Positions 17,486 to 28,526 are shown, numbered from the stretch's first letter. The stretch is DNA of 64,000 nucleotides from Brooklawnia sp032229645 (GCA_963722295.1 CAVRLB010000002.1:62001-126000); one strand, 5' to 3'. Numbers and translations: made by a program. Notes: generated by a model not told the origin, from the sequence alone.

Positions 17486-18736
17486 TCAGTCGTCCAACTC
17501 TGTTGTGTCGGCCCCGACGGCTGGCGACGGCTGTAGCTTTTCGTCCAGCCAGTCGAAGACCCGCTGAGAGGCCAGCCAGCCGGCCAGCGGTTGACAGTGT
17601 TCAGCGGCGCCCTCCGCAGCGGTGAAGCGGATCGTGGTGGAAACACCGCGCGTGAGGGCGGCCAATTCGTCCGATTGACCGGGCCAGAACTGCTCGTCCT
17701 CGGGCGCCAGGATCAGCAGCGGCGTCGTGATCTGCGAGGCAAGATCGGCAATCGTGTAGCGGCGCACCGTTTCAATGGTCTCTGCATAGCCTTTCGTGCC
17801 GTAGGGCTGGGCACGGAACTGCCAGGTTCGCGCAGTCTGAGGAGAGAACTTCATGCCGAAGGCCATCTCCTTGTCGAACTTCTCGTCCTCGCCCGCGTCG
17901 AGCAATCGCAACAGGCTGGCGGGCAGCTGCGTCGTCCAGGAGGCTGAGACGTCGACAACCCCTGGATCGGTGACCGCAGCGGCGAAGCGATGGTCGAACG
18001 CCAGCGCACGGGCCACCCAGAAGCTACCCTGACTGATGCCGTAGACCCCGACTCGCGAGGGGTCGACACCGTCCTGGGCGGCGACGAAGTCGAAGACAGG
18101 AGTGAGAACGTGCTCCCAGTCGGGGCGGAACGGCACGCCGCGTTCGAAGAGTTCCGACTGCTGTCCTGGGCCATCGAAGATCAGCACACGATAGCCACGT
18201 CGCAACGCGGCGGACGCGCAACCCGACCAGACTGCGGCCCGGGAGCCATCGCTACCGTTGACCGCGATCAGCGTCGCGCCGTTGGGGACAGCCGGATGAA
18301 AGAACCATCCGGGCAGTGTCCCGGAATCAAGCGGAATGGCGACATCGTCCACCTGGAACCAGGTGTGGGCGACAAACCCTTGCCATGCGTCCTGCTGCTT
18401 GGCGAAAGCAGGGCCGAGCCGGTCGGTCTCGGTGAGCGCGCTGGCAGCATTCACCGCGACGGCGTAGTAGGCAGACGCACGCAGATAGGCCTCTGCCGCG
18501 CTCTGGCGATGGTCCCCCGCAGCGGCGTTCACCGCCGCGCCGAGAGTGCGCTCGGCGAGCTGCCACCACGCCGAGTACCAGCCTTCGTGGTCGCCTTTGC
18601 GGACGCCGGCGACCGCCGCGAGTATCTCGCCGATGTCACCGGCGCCTTCAGCGCTGCCCCCTATCGCGCAGCGAATCACATAGTCGAAATCCGGATCGGC
18701 GGAGAACGGCCGAATCGCGGCTGTGGTGTGGTTCAT
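17486..18736 (-). CDS. Alpha/beta hydrolase with N-terminal helical cap domain
   Basis: A 416-residue serine hydrolase of the type that carries a helical region before the alpha/beta fold, as in the 2,6-dihydroxypseudooxynicotine hydrolase/FrsA-like group. Motifs: nucleophile elbow YGISQGSFWVA (about 242-252), acid in LAPEDEQFW, and His in AAEHCQPL near the C-terminus. There is no signal peptide. AAAGGT upstream supports the ATG. It lies just downstream of the large LuxR-type regulator gene on the same strand, with a 142-base gap that holds no gene, and may be its target. The substrate is unknown. Confidence 0.87.
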   Translation of the reverse strand: MNHTTAAIRPFSADPDFDYVIRCAIGGSAEGAGDIGEILAAVAGVRKGDHEGWYSAWWQLAERTLGAAVNAAAGDHRQSAAEAYLRASAYYAVAVNAASALTETDRLGPAFAKQQDAWQGFVAHTWFQVDDVAIPLDSGTLPGWFFHPAVPNGATLIAVNGSDGSRAAVWSGCASAALRRGYRVLIFDGPGQQSELFERGVPFRPDWEHVLTPVFDFVAAQDGVDPSRVGVYGISQGSFWVARALAFDHRFAAAVTDPGVVDVSASWTTQLPASLLRLLDAGEDEKFDKEMAFGMKFSPQTARTWQFRAQPYGTKGYAETIETVRRYTIADLASQITTPLLILAPEDEQFWPGQSDELAALTRGVSTTIRFTAAEGAAEHCQPLAGWLASQRVFDWLDEKLQPSPAVGADTTELDD

Positions 18737-18878
18737 CGAAGTACCTTTCAGCCAATCAGCAGATGCCGGCCAACGACTCGGCCAAACAAGCCGCGTGCCG
18801 ATACTGACAGTCTGGTGCGGCGACGACCCGCGGTGACTGTCCGATTCGGCTAGTCCCTCACGGGGGTGCTAGCCAGTA

Positions 18879-21548
18879 CTAGCCACGCACCAGCTTGATG
18901 AGCTCGTGACGCGAGCTGACACCGGTCTTTGCGTAGATCCGGCCCAGATGAAACGCCACCGTGCTGCGCGTCACATAGAGTTCCTCGGCAATCTGTGCGT
19001 AGCTGAAGCCGTCGAGCAGCAGCGCCGCCACCTCTCGTTCTCGGATGCTCAGCGATACGAGCGGATCGGCTGTCGGCGTCGTCCGCAGTTCGGCTTGAGC
19101 GAGATAGCCAGCAGCGCCGAGGCGCGCATAGCGCTGCTTCGCCAGCCCGGCCGATTCGGCAGCGAGGACACGGTCGGAGACCTTCGCGGATACCCGCGCC
19201 AGATCGGCATGAAGATGCCCCGCGTACAGCGGTAGCTCCATGTTGACCAGCGTCGTCGCCTCGATCAGCTGCTGATGCGCTGCCGCCGCTTCCCCGGCCC
19301 GCTCGCGCGCCAGACCACGCAGCCAGGGCCGACACCACGTTACCCAGTCGGGCACGATCATGTCGGTCTCGATAGCGTTCAGGTGCGCGTCCACATCGTC
19401 GAGTTCGGCAGCCCAGATTTTCGCGAATGCCATATGAAGATGCCAGATCGCCCCCGCCGCGTTGGCTGCGGATGTCACGCCGCTGCCGAAGGTAGAGCGG
19501 AGCCGTGATAGGTACTCCGCCCGGCCGGATTCCCCACCGGCATGCAGCCGGACGACCTGAGCCTGGATCAGTACCGAGACCGCCTCGTGCCACGGCAGGT
19601 CGCGCAGTACCGCCTCGGACTCGCCGAGGAGCAGGTCTGCCTGTGTGAAGTCACCGCGCACCGTCGGTACCAGTGGACGCACCGCCTGAACCAGCGGATG
19701 CAAACGCCCGGGAGAAAGGTCGGCGGCGGCCTGAAGCTCCAGCGTCGCACGCTCGAACTCCCCGTCATGCCACAGCGCAAATCCAAAGAGTGCGTGGTTC
19801 ACGCCGCTCACGCCGTCGACGCGTCCACTGCGCACCCGCGAGACGACCTCGGAGAGATCCCGGCGAGCGTCAGCAGCAAAACCGCAGAGCGAATAGACGG
19901 CACCTCGCCAGCTGAGTCTGTCGGTATCGGCCATCGGTGTTTCGCGGGCCTCGATCGGCACCGCTTCGAAATCCCTGCGGATGTGGTCGAAGTCGAACTC
20001 ACGCGAGGCCACCTGACCGGCGACGCGCAGATAGTAGGGCCGTAGCGCGGGATCGGCGTCGGCATCATTGGGCAGCGAATCGAGGATCGTCTTGATCTGG
20101 CCCGTCGGGAAGCCGGAGACCAGCATCGTCCAGGCCTTGAGGACGAGCAGCCGCGTCCTGGTCAGACCGTCGGTATCCGCGATCGTCGCCGCAGAAGGAA
20201 GCTCGAGCGTCCGGCGGGCGTCCGCGACTCGGTTCTCGGCGATGAGTAGCCACGCAAGCACGACCGTGCGGCGGGCGATGTCTGCCATCAATCCGATCTC
20301 AACCAGTTGCGCCCGCACCGATGCGAGATCGCCGGCCAGCACGGCAGCCAGCTGCGCATCGAGCCAACGACGCTCGCGCACGGGCACCGACGAACTCAGC
20401 TGGGATGCCCAGCGCAGCAGCTGCGCCTCCCGACGGTGGTCAGGGGCGGCGTGCGCGATGCCGGCCGCATCCTCGAGATCGGCCGCCAGCAGATCGTCCC
20501 TGCGCTCAACCGCCGCCACCGCGTGTTCGAGGCGTTGCATCGACGAGGTGAGCAATTCGGACGCCTGCTGGTGCATATGACGTCGCTCGGCCGGTGGAAT
20601 CGACTGATATACCGCTGCTCGCACCAATGCATGGACGATCCGTACCTCCGCGAGCGGAACGGTGGCGCGGACGACGATCAGCTGGCTGTCCGCGAGCAGC
20701 TCCAGAGCGTCGGCGGGGTCGTCGACCTGGGCGATAGCGGCGGCGTCAAGCCGATCGACCCAGTCCGATCCCACCACGGCGATCGCGCGCAGCAGGCGCG
20801 CCGCCTGCGGGTTCATCGCCGAAAGCCGTGCGTCCAGATCGCGCGCCAGCTCGATCGGGGCAGGTAGATCGTCGGGTCGTGAGAGATATTCGATGCCGTA
20901 CTGCGCCAGCAGCGACCGCAGATACATCGGATTGCGACCGGCATGGCTCCACAGTCGCTCCACGAACCCGTCGGGGATTTCAGTGCCGGCCGCAAGCTCT
21001 CGGATCATCGCGTCGGCCTCGTCCAGATCGATGCCATCGAGCCGCAGCACAGTCGTCGATGGGGCAAGATCCAGCTGGCGCCGCCAACGATTCCGAGCAC
21101 TCGCCGCAATCTCGCGGGTAGCGACCGCCACCAGTAGGCGATCCCCTCGAACTCGATCCAGCACGAGGCGAAGGGCGTCCAGCGACTCCCGGTCGGCCCA
21201 CTGCGCATCGTCGATGGCGATCACCAGCGGATCGTCGCGACTTCGCTCGTCGATCAAGCGCCGCAATGACTGGGCCGCTACCGCCGGGCTGTGCGGCGTC
21301 CCGTCGTCGGTGCTGGTGCGGACGACTCCGAGTTCTTCGAGCAGGCCGTAGTGCGGCTGGTAGACCGCGTCACTGCAGGTCGCCGCAACGATCACGAAAT
21401 CCGGAGCGGCGTCGAGCAGCGCGCGCAGATGTGTGGTCTTTCCGGTGCCGCTGGCGCCTTCGATCAGAACAACACGCGGCCGTCCGGCGCGAGCATCAGC
21501 GATCGCCGCGTCGAACCGTGCCACTCGCTCAGGCCGCAGAAGCTGCAT
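18879..21548 (-). CDS. Large ATP-binding LuxR-family (LAL/MalT-type) transcriptional regulator
   Basis: An 889-residue signal-transduction ATPase regulator. The N-terminal STAND-type NTPase has Walker A GASGTGKTTH (about 34-43) and a Walker B region VIAIDDAQWADRES. A long helical-repeat middle follows (TPR-like, inferred from pattern). The C-terminal LuxR HTH (about 825-889) contains LSIREREVAALLLDGFSYAQ and FHLGRIYAKTG. Such proteins activate adjacent metabolic genes on binding an inducer, and the hydrolase gene directly downstream is the natural candidate target. Location: cytoplasm. The N-terminus MQLLRPERVARFDAA is typical of the class. Confidence 0.93.
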   Translation of the reverse strand: MQLLRPERVARFDAAIADARAGRPRVVLIEGASGTGKTTHLRALLDAAPDFVIVAATCSDAVYQPHYGLLEELGVVRTSTDDGTPHSPAVAAQSLRRLIDERSRDDPLVIAIDDAQWADRESLDALRLVLDRVRGDRLLVAVATREIAASARNRWRRQLDLAPSTTVLRLDGIDLDEADAMIRELAAGTEIPDGFVERLWSHAGRNPMYLRSLLAQYGIEYLSRPDDLPAPIELARDLDARLSAMNPQAARLLRAIAVVGSDWVDRLDAAAIAQVDDPADALELLADSQLIVVRATVPLAEVRIVHALVRAAVYQSIPPAERRHMHQQASELLTSSMQRLEHAVAAVERRDDLLAADLEDAAGIAHAAPDHRREAQLLRWASQLSSSVPVRERRWLDAQLAAVLAGDLASVRAQLVEIGLMADIARRTVVLAWLLIAENRVADARRTLELPSAATIADTDGLTRTRLLVLKAWTMLVSGFPTGQIKTILDSLPNDADADPALRPYYLRVAGQVASREFDFDHIRRDFEAVPIEARETPMADTDRLSWRGAVYSLCGFAADARRDLSEVVSRVRSGRVDGVSGVNHALFGFALWHDGEFERATLELQAAADLSPGRLHPLVQAVRPLVPTVRGDFTQADLLLGESEAVLRDLPWHEAVSVLIQAQVVRLHAGGESGRAEYLSRLRSTFGSGVTSAANAAGAIWHLHMAFAKIWAAELDDVDAHLNAIETDMIVPDWVTWCRPWLRGLARERAGEAAAAHQQLIEATTLVNMELPLYAGHLHADLARVSAKVSDRVLAAESAGLAKQRYARLGAAGYLAQAELRTTPTADPLVSLSIREREVAALLLDGFSYAQIAEELYVTRSTVAFHLGRIYAKTGVSSRHELIKLVRG

Positions 21549-21678
21549 GGGCCCCTTCCCTTGACCTGACCAGGAAAGCAGAGTCTGACTTCGGGGTCAA
21601 CGCAGCACTCGCGGCCCGGGCCGCAGCTCTGTACCGGTCGACGGCAGGTTTCGGTTTGGCTCTCGCGGGGAGTCCGGA

Positions 21679-22524
21679 TCAGTAGCTCTCGACGTGCGGG
21701 GTGACCACCGAGTTACCGACGAGCCGCGCCACCTGTTCGCACAACTGGTCCAGTGTGGTGACCTCGTTCTCGAAGGCCGCGAAGACCGAGTAGGTCTCGG
21801 TCGGCTCGACGGTCAGCATCGTGATGCCGGTGCAGTCGACATCGGCGCATAGCACCTGATCCCAGGTATGCGGGCATCCAGCCAGCGCCGACTGGCGCGA
21901 GCACATCCGCCCGCCGATCGCACCCTTCAAGACTGCATCGCGGACCTGACGCAGCGAATCATTGCTGATCGCCATCACCATGTGATGCGCATCGAACTCG
22001 TCGTAGGCAGACGGGAACACCGGACCGGCATCGGCCGAGACCAACTCGCTGAAATCGAAGGATCGAACGCCGGCGCTGTCATGGATCAGGCAGCGATCAG
22101 TGTCGATGACACCCAGGCGGCCATCGGCCATGCTGGCGATCGCCGCGACGTCGTTGGGCAACTCGCCCGAAGCGATCAGCTCGTCGACGATCCACTCCGG
22201 CTGCCATTCCAGCTCGCCCAGCAGGTGCACCGTAGCGGCCACCAGGCGGAACTGCGGATCGGGCGATTCCTTGGTGATGTCCATTCGGATGTTGAAGCGA
22301 TCACCCTCGACCATCTGGCCGACGGGGTCTGCCTCGTCCGGGCAAGCCGCGATCACAAGCTTGCCGCTACGGGAGATGCCATGGACCAGGGCTTCGCAAG
22401 AGGTCATGGGAGCTGTTCGGTAGGCGAGAAACGAAGCGCTGCCCGCACCACGCACGATGCGCTCGGTCATTGAGCGCGCCGTTCGGTCGCAGTCGATGGC
22501 CTCGACGGGGATGCTTTTGGTCAT
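21679..22524 (-). CDS. Iron-box-controlled protein of unknown function
   Basis: A 281-residue soluble protein that I cannot assign firmly. The first half (RGAGSASFLAYRT, LVHGISRSGKLVIAACPDE, FNIRMDITKESPDPQFRLVAA) resembles the split-barrel, HugZ/DUF2470-like proteins that handle haem or flavin in iron metabolism, but this is only pattern resemblance. The C-terminal part holds four spaced Cys (MCSRQ, GCPHTW, VLCADVDC) and may bind metal. The ATG at 22524 is chosen because GAGAGGGG precedes it; an upstream in-frame extension to 22611 would run through the iron box and is rejected. The iron box at 22553 suggests expression under iron limitation. Confidence 0.75.
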   Translation of the reverse strand: MTKSIPVEAIDCDRTARSMTERIVRGAGSASFLAYRTAPMTSCEALVHGISRSGKLVIAACPDEADPVGQMVEGDRFNIRMDITKESPDPQFRLVAATVHLLGELEWQPEWIVDELIASGELPNDVAAIASMADGRLGVIDTDRCLIHDSAGVRSFDFSELVSADAGPVFPSAYDEFDAHHMVMAISNDSLRQVRDAVLKGAIGGRMCSRQSALAGCPHTWDQVLCADVDCTGITMLTVEPTETYSVFAAFENEVTTLDQLCEQVARLVGNSVVTPHVESY

Positions 22525-22552
22525 ATGAGACGAACCCCTCTCGTATGTCGTC

Positions 22553-22571
22553 TTAGGTAAGGCTAGGCTCA
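22553..22571. promoter_or_regulatory. DtxR/IdeR-type iron box
   Basis: TTAGGTAAGGCTAGGCTCA matches the iron-box consensus at about 14 of 19 positions, including the complete left half TTAGGTAAGGCTA. It lies 29 bases upstream of the start at 22524, where a repressor would cover the promoter. Confidence 0.7.
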
Positions 22572-22664
22572 GACGGCACCAAAAGAAAGTTGATCTCAGA
22601 CATTTCCGCAAGTTTCCCGTTTTCTATTGCGCGACGGGACCTGCGGACCTTCCCGTCATCGCGG

Positions 22665-24002
22665 CTACTCGGCCAGTCTCGCGAGCAGCAGAGCCTCCGC
22701 CAGGCAGACCGCTTCCCAGTCCGGCAGATAGAGCGACTCGTCGATGCCATGCATCCGGCAATCGGGATCACTCACTGCGGTGGCCAGCACACCGGCCTGC
22801 GGGAAGGTGTTCTGGAACTCGGCAATCATGCCGATGGTGCCGCCGGTGCCGATCTGCATGGGGTCCACTCCGAAGGCCTGATGCCACGCCCAGTTCGCCT
22901 TCTCCTCAAGATCCGCAGACAACGGCGTACGGCAGGGCTCGGCTGACTCACCGTCGATGATCGTCAGCCGGGCACCCCATTCGATCTTCGCCTCGAGGTG
23001 CCTGCGCAGGCACTCGAGCGCGTGCGCGCCGGTGTCGCCGGGAGCGACGCGCAACGAGATGCGGGCCTTGGCCGCAGGTATCAGCGTGTTGGACGAGGTC
23101 GCGATCGGGGTGGTGTCGAGCCCGATGATCGAGATGGACGGCTTCAGCCAGGTGCGCGCCGCGATCGGTCCACTGCCGATCAGCTGGACGCTGTCGAGCA
23201 CAGCAGAATCGCTTCGCACGACCTCCTCGCGCTGCTCGACGCAGGTATCCTCGCTACTCACCAAGCCCTCGACGGCCACATTCCCGTCCCCGTCGTGCAG
23301 GCTGGCCAGCAAACGACACAACGTGGTCAAGGCGTCCGGGACGACCCCGCCGAACTCGCCGGAATGGATAGCGTGGCTGAGAGTCCGCACTTCGACGACG
23401 CAATCGACCACGCCTCGCAGGCTGGTGGTGAAAGCTGGCTGCCCGATCGCCCAATTGCCGCAGTCGGCGACGATGTAGAGGTCCGCAGCCAGATCGTCCG
23501 CGTTCTCGGCGAGGATTCGTCCCAGGGTGGGCGACCCCATCTCCTCCTCGCCCTCGATCAGGACGATGACGTTCACCGGCGGCTTGCCGTCGAATGCGCG
23601 CAGCGCCGCCAGATGTGCGGCGACGCCGGCCTTGTCGTCGGCGGTGCCGCGTCCGAAGAGCCGATCACCGCGGCGCTGAGCGACGAAGGGTGCCGATGTC
23701 CATTCGGCCGGGTCGCCGGTCGGCTGCACGTCCATGTGCGCGTAGAGGCAGACCGTCGGTTTGGCGGGGTCGGCGTCGAAGTGCGCGATGATCGCGGGCT
23801 GGCCTGCGGAGTCGACCACCTTCACCCGGTCGCAGTTCAGCGCATCCAGGTGCCCAACGATCTCGTCTGCCACCCGCTGCATGTCAGACGCATGCTCTGG
23901 CTGGGCACTGATCGACGGGATCGCCACCAGCCTGATCAGATCGTCGGTCACCGATGGCAGCACAGCCTCGACGTTTTCGCGGATCGCAGCAAGATCAACC
24001 AT
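22665..24002 (-). CDS. M20 family metallopeptidase (dipeptidase)
   Basis: A cytosolic zinc dipeptidase of 445 residues. Metal-site motifs: YAHMDVQPTGD (His-x-Asp, about 88), GTADDKAG (bridging Asp, about 119) and IEGEEEMGSP (Glu pair, about 151), followed by the dimerisation domain and a late metal His in DCRMHGIDE. The ATG at 24002 (MVDLAAIRENV) is preferred; a longer open frame reaches 24038 but adds a stretch without family resemblance. Probably acts in peptide turnover. The upstream gap to purL is filled with repeats. Confidence 0.92.
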   Translation of the reverse strand: MVDLAAIRENVEAVLPSVTDDLIRLVAIPSISAQPEHASDMQRVADEIVGHLDALNCDRVKVVDSAGQPAIIAHFDADPAKPTVCLYAHMDVQPTGDPAEWTSAPFVAQRRGDRLFGRGTADDKAGVAAHLAALRAFDGKPPVNVIVLIEGEEEMGSPTLGRILAENADDLAADLYIVADCGNWAIGQPAFTTSLRGVVDCVVEVRTLSHAIHSGEFGGVVPDALTTLCRLLASLHDGDGNVAVEGLVSSEDTCVEQREEVVRSDSAVLDSVQLIGSGPIAARTWLKPSISIIGLDTTPIATSSNTLIPAAKARISLRVAPGDTGAHALECLRRHLEAKIEWGARLTIIDGESAEPCRTPLSADLEEKANWAWHQAFGVDPMQIGTGGTIGMIAEFQNTFPQAGVLATAVSDPDCRMHGIDESLYLPDWEAVCLAEALLLARLAE

Positions 24003-24061
24003 GGCCTTGACCTTACCTATGGTCGCCTGCCAGCGCATCCGTCAAGATGGTTTTGGTCGCC

Positions 24062-24093
24062 TCCGGTGCGTCCGGTGCGTCCGGTGCATCCGG
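24062..24093. repeat. 9-bp tandem repeat
   Basis: The unit TCCGGTGCG occurs three times (the third with a final A) plus a partial TCCGG. The flanks are also related: AAGATGGTTTTGGTCGCC on the left and AGGATGTTCTTGGTCGCC on the right, so a longer segment was probably duplicated. Confidence 0.85.
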
Positions 24094-24163
24094 CAGGATG
24101 TTCTTGGTCGCCGACGCTCGCCCAAAGAATAGGCTCGCTTCCCGTCGACCAAGAACATCCTGC
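24093..24163. repeat. Long inverted repeat, 18-bp perfect arms
   Basis: Arms GCAGGATGTTCTTGGTCG (24093-24110) and its exact complement at 24146-24163, separated by 35 bases. No T-run follows on either strand, so this is more like a palindromic repeat element than a simple terminator. Confidence 0.9.
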
Positions 24164-24268
24164 CTAGTTGAGCTGCGCCTCATCGCCATAGCAGGCGAAT
24201 TCGAGCAAGACAGTCCGCGCGCACGCCACTTGCCACAGGAACGACCGTGACCCTTACGTCGCGAGCGA

Positions 24269-24340
24269 GCGGGGCGGCCGTGGTTACCGGAAAGAGAGCC
24301 TATTTTTTTCGGCGAACGGCGGTAACCACGGCCGCCCCGC
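24269..24340. repeat. Long inverted repeat, 21-bp perfect arms
   Basis: The left arm 24269-24289 (core GGCCGTGGTTACCG) is exactly complementary to 24320-24340, with a 30-base spacer that contains seven T in a row. It lies 36 bases beyond the purL stop and may end purL transcription by a strong hairpin, or be a copy of a palindromic repeat family. Confidence 0.9.
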
Positions 24341-24376
24341 GACCCACACAGCTCACTGGCCGAAAGCGTCAAAGAT

Positions 24377-26632
<2,256 letters not shown>

Positions 26633-26741
26633 ATGCCAAGGCTAGCCGAGCGCGGGCGGCTTACCACTGCGTGATCGCGTTTGCGGCTCTGGTTCGCCGG
26701 TTCTGGTACATATCCGCCGATCTTGAGCCAGGCTAAGAACC

Positions 26742-27647
26742 ATGAGCACGGTGCTGAGCCTGGACGCAGGACAAACGCGTTGCCGCCTGAGGGCGCGGGA
26801 CGCCAGAGTCGTCGAGATCGGCGCGGTCATCACCGACCTTCCGGTGCTCCCCCAACTCGCCGACAGGATCCGAGCGGGCATCTCGGAATTCGGGCCCGTC
26901 GATGGCGTTGCGATCGGCTCGACCGGCCTGCCCGCCGATGCAACCGCGTCCGAGTTGCTGTCGCGGGTCGGTGGCGACGGCATCACCGATATCTGGCTGG
27001 CCCACGACTCGATCACCAACTACCTGGCCTCGCTCGGTGTCCGTCAGGGTGTGATGGTCGCCGCGGGCACCGGTGTGGTCACGCTGGCGGTCGGCCCGCA
27101 GCGCCTCGCCCGGGTGGACGGCTGGGGCTATCTGATCGGGGACGCCGGCTCCGGCTATTGGATCGGGCGGGCCGGATTGGATGCCGTGATGCGCGCCTTC
27201 GACGGGCGCGGGGCGGCCACGGCGCTGACCCCGGTCGTGGTGGCCGACTTCCCCGATCTGCCGAATCTCTACCTGAGCCTGCAGAACGACGAAAGTAAGG
27301 TCGCGCGGATCGCGTCCTATGCACAAAGCGTCGCCGATCTCGCCGACAGCGACGAGGTCTGTCACCGAATCTGCCTGGCTGCCGGACGAGAACTCGCCGC
27401 CTCGGCACTGGCCGGGCTTGAACAGGCCGGCTTGGACGAGGCCGGCGCCATCCCGGTCGGGCTCAACGGACGACTCTTCGGCTCGGCCATCGTGCGCAAC
27501 AGTTTCTGCGCACTGGTGCTCGAGCGGCATCCGCAAGCCGAGTTCGTCGACGCCCACGCGAGCAGCCTGACCGGAGTCGGCCTGCTGCCGGACGTGCCCG
27601 CGGAGATGCCGCTCGCCCACCAGATCGACTACGCGGTCGCAAGGTGA
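26742..27647 (+). CDS. BadF/BadG/BcrA/BcrD ATPase family protein, N-acetylglucosamine kinase-like
   Basis: A 301-residue sugar-kinase-fold ATPase. N-terminal phosphate-1-like segment LSLDAGQTRCRLR, then AIGSTGLP, HDSITNYLA (catalytic Asp region), VAAGTGVVTLAV and GYLIGDAGSGYWIGR (about 130-145), the last typical of N-acetylglucosamine kinases. The usual GGGxT start is changed to DAGQT, so the substrate may differ. It is divergent from purL, with a palindromic operator region just downstream (27656) that belongs to the next gene. Confidence 0.85.
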   Translation: MSTVLSLDAGQTRCRLRARDARVVEIGAVITDLPVLPQLADRIRAGISEFGPVDGVAIGSTGLPADATASELLSRVGGDGITDIWLAHDSITNYLASLGVRQGVMVAAGTGVVTLAVGPQRLARVDGWGYLIGDAGSGYWIGRAGLDAVMRAFDGRGAATALTPVVVADFPDLPNLYLSLQNDESKVARIASYAQSVADLADSDEVCHRICLAAGRELAASALAGLEQAGLDEAGAIPVGLNGRLFGSAIVRNSFCALVLERHPQAEFVDAHASSLTGVGLLPDVPAEMPLAHQIDYAVAR

Positions 27648-27655
27648 TCCAGTTT

Positions 27656-27685
27656 CATAGGTGATTGACCGATCAATCACCTATG
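27656..27685. promoter_or_regulatory. Palindromic operator over the promoter of the DUF2231-cytochrome b5 gene
   Basis: CATAGGTGATTGA and its exact complement TCAATCACCTATG flank CCGA, giving 13-bp perfect arms. The palindrome ends 7 bases before the ATG at 27693 and overlaps a possible -10 (TATGAT, 27682-27687), so the transcript may be leaderless and a dimeric repressor (TetR-like symmetry) may bind here. No regulator gene adjoins. Confidence 0.6.
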
Positions 27686-27692
27686 ATGAGGC

Positions 27693-28460
27693 ATGTTCGA
27701 CACCATAGATGGCCTACCCGTTCACCCGTTGGTAGTACATGCCGCAGTGGTCTTGCTGCCGCTGTCGTCACTGGCGCTGCTCGCAGTCATTCTCGTCCGA
27801 CGCTGGCGCCGACCCTACGCCTGGCTCGCCGTCGCGGGGGCCGTGATCGGCACCGGCGCGGCAGCGATCTCCGTATTGTCCGGACGCCAATTGGCCGCGC
27901 ACGTCGGCACCCCCGACCGCCACGCGCAGTTGGGCACCCTGCTGGCCATGGTCGCGGTCGCGCTCAGCCTGGCGGCGCTCGGCTGGTGGTTCTCGCAGCG
28001 ACGGGCGACCACCGACGCCGATTCTGCCGCGACTCGTCTGCTCGGTTGGCTGACCGTGGCACTGGCCGCCGTCGCCCTGACGCTCACCGTGCTGGTCGGC
28101 CATAGCGGCGCTCAGGCCGCGTGGGGCGGCCGTATCGGCGAATCCTCCACGGGAAGCTCACCCGCCCCGAGCGGTTCGGCGTCGCCGGATGGATCGGGCA
28201 CCGGGGCGGACGAGTCCACGATCGCGCCGCGGATCACCTTGGACGAAGTCGCCCAGCACGCCTCAGCGGACTCCTGCTGGGCAGCGATAGCCGGCAATGT
28301 CTACGACCTGACCAGCTGGATCGGCGAGCATCCCGGCGGCAGCGAACGCATCATCGCGCTGTGCGGCACCGACGCCACCGACGCCTTCAGCGCCCAGCAC
28401 CGCGGCAATCAGCAGGCCAACGATCAGCTGGCCGAACTAAGGATCGGCACACTCGAATAG
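27693..28460 (+). CDS. Membrane protein: DUF2231 domain fused to a cytochrome b5-like haem domain
   Basis: A 255-residue protein. The first 150 residues are a DUF2231 membrane domain with four hydrophobic segments and the N-terminal hallmark GLPVHPLVVHAAVVLLPLS, whose His residues may bind haem. A Ser/Pro/Gly-rich linker (about 150-175) follows, then a cytochrome b5-like domain (about 180-255) with the haem ligand motif EHPGG and a second His in SAQHRGN. The b5 domain should lie outside the membrane. A redox role is likely; partners are unknown. The start lacks a good ribosome site, consistent with leaderless translation. Confidence 0.83.
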   Translation: MFDTIDGLPVHPLVVHAAVVLLPLSSLALLAVILVRRWRRPYAWLAVAGAVIGTGAAAISVLSGRQLAAHVGTPDRHAQLGTLLAMVAVALSLAALGWWFSQRRATTDADSAATRLLGWLTVALAAVALTLTVLVGHSGAQAAWGGRIGESSTGSSPAPSGSASPDGSGTGADESTIAPRITLDEVAQHASADSCWAAIAGNVYDLTSWIGEHPGGSERIIALCGTDATDAFSAQHRGNQQANDQLAELRIGTLE

Positions 28461-28507
28461 ACCCGGACGCATCCAGCAGGCAAATCGTCGAAGACTGGAC
28501 CAAAGCA

Positions 28508-28526
28508 GAAGGTTAGGCTATCCTCA
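28508..28526. promoter_or_regulatory. DtxR/IdeR-type iron box upstream of the iron ABC operon
   Basis: GAAGGTTAGGCTATCCTCA matches the iron-box consensus at about 15 of 19 positions with good dyad symmetry around GGTTAGGCTATCC. It lies 69 bases before the lipoprotein start. Confidence 0.75.

Larger units (their letters stand above)
24003..24376. other. Gene-free, repeat-filled gap between purL and the M20 peptidase gene
   Basis: No gene is supported in these 374 bases. The gap holds a short tandem repeat (24062-24093) and two long inverted repeats (24093-24163 and 24269-24340). An open frame across it on the - strand has biased, repeat-derived composition and no family likeness. Confidence 0.7.

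Noticed and set aside
21611..21624. Perfect GCGGCCCGGGCCGC palindrome as a terminator after the iron-controlled gene
   Set aside because: No loop and no T-run; in GC-rich DNA such a short palindrome is expected by chance.
22525..22611. Longer start for the iron-box-controlled protein
   Set aside because: The extra 29 codons would run through the iron box and ribosome site.
24013..24372. A 119-codon open frame on the - strand in the purL-M20 gap
   Set aside because: It is built from the tandem and inverted repeats (PDAPDAPDAP runs), lacks a ribosome site and resembles no protein family.
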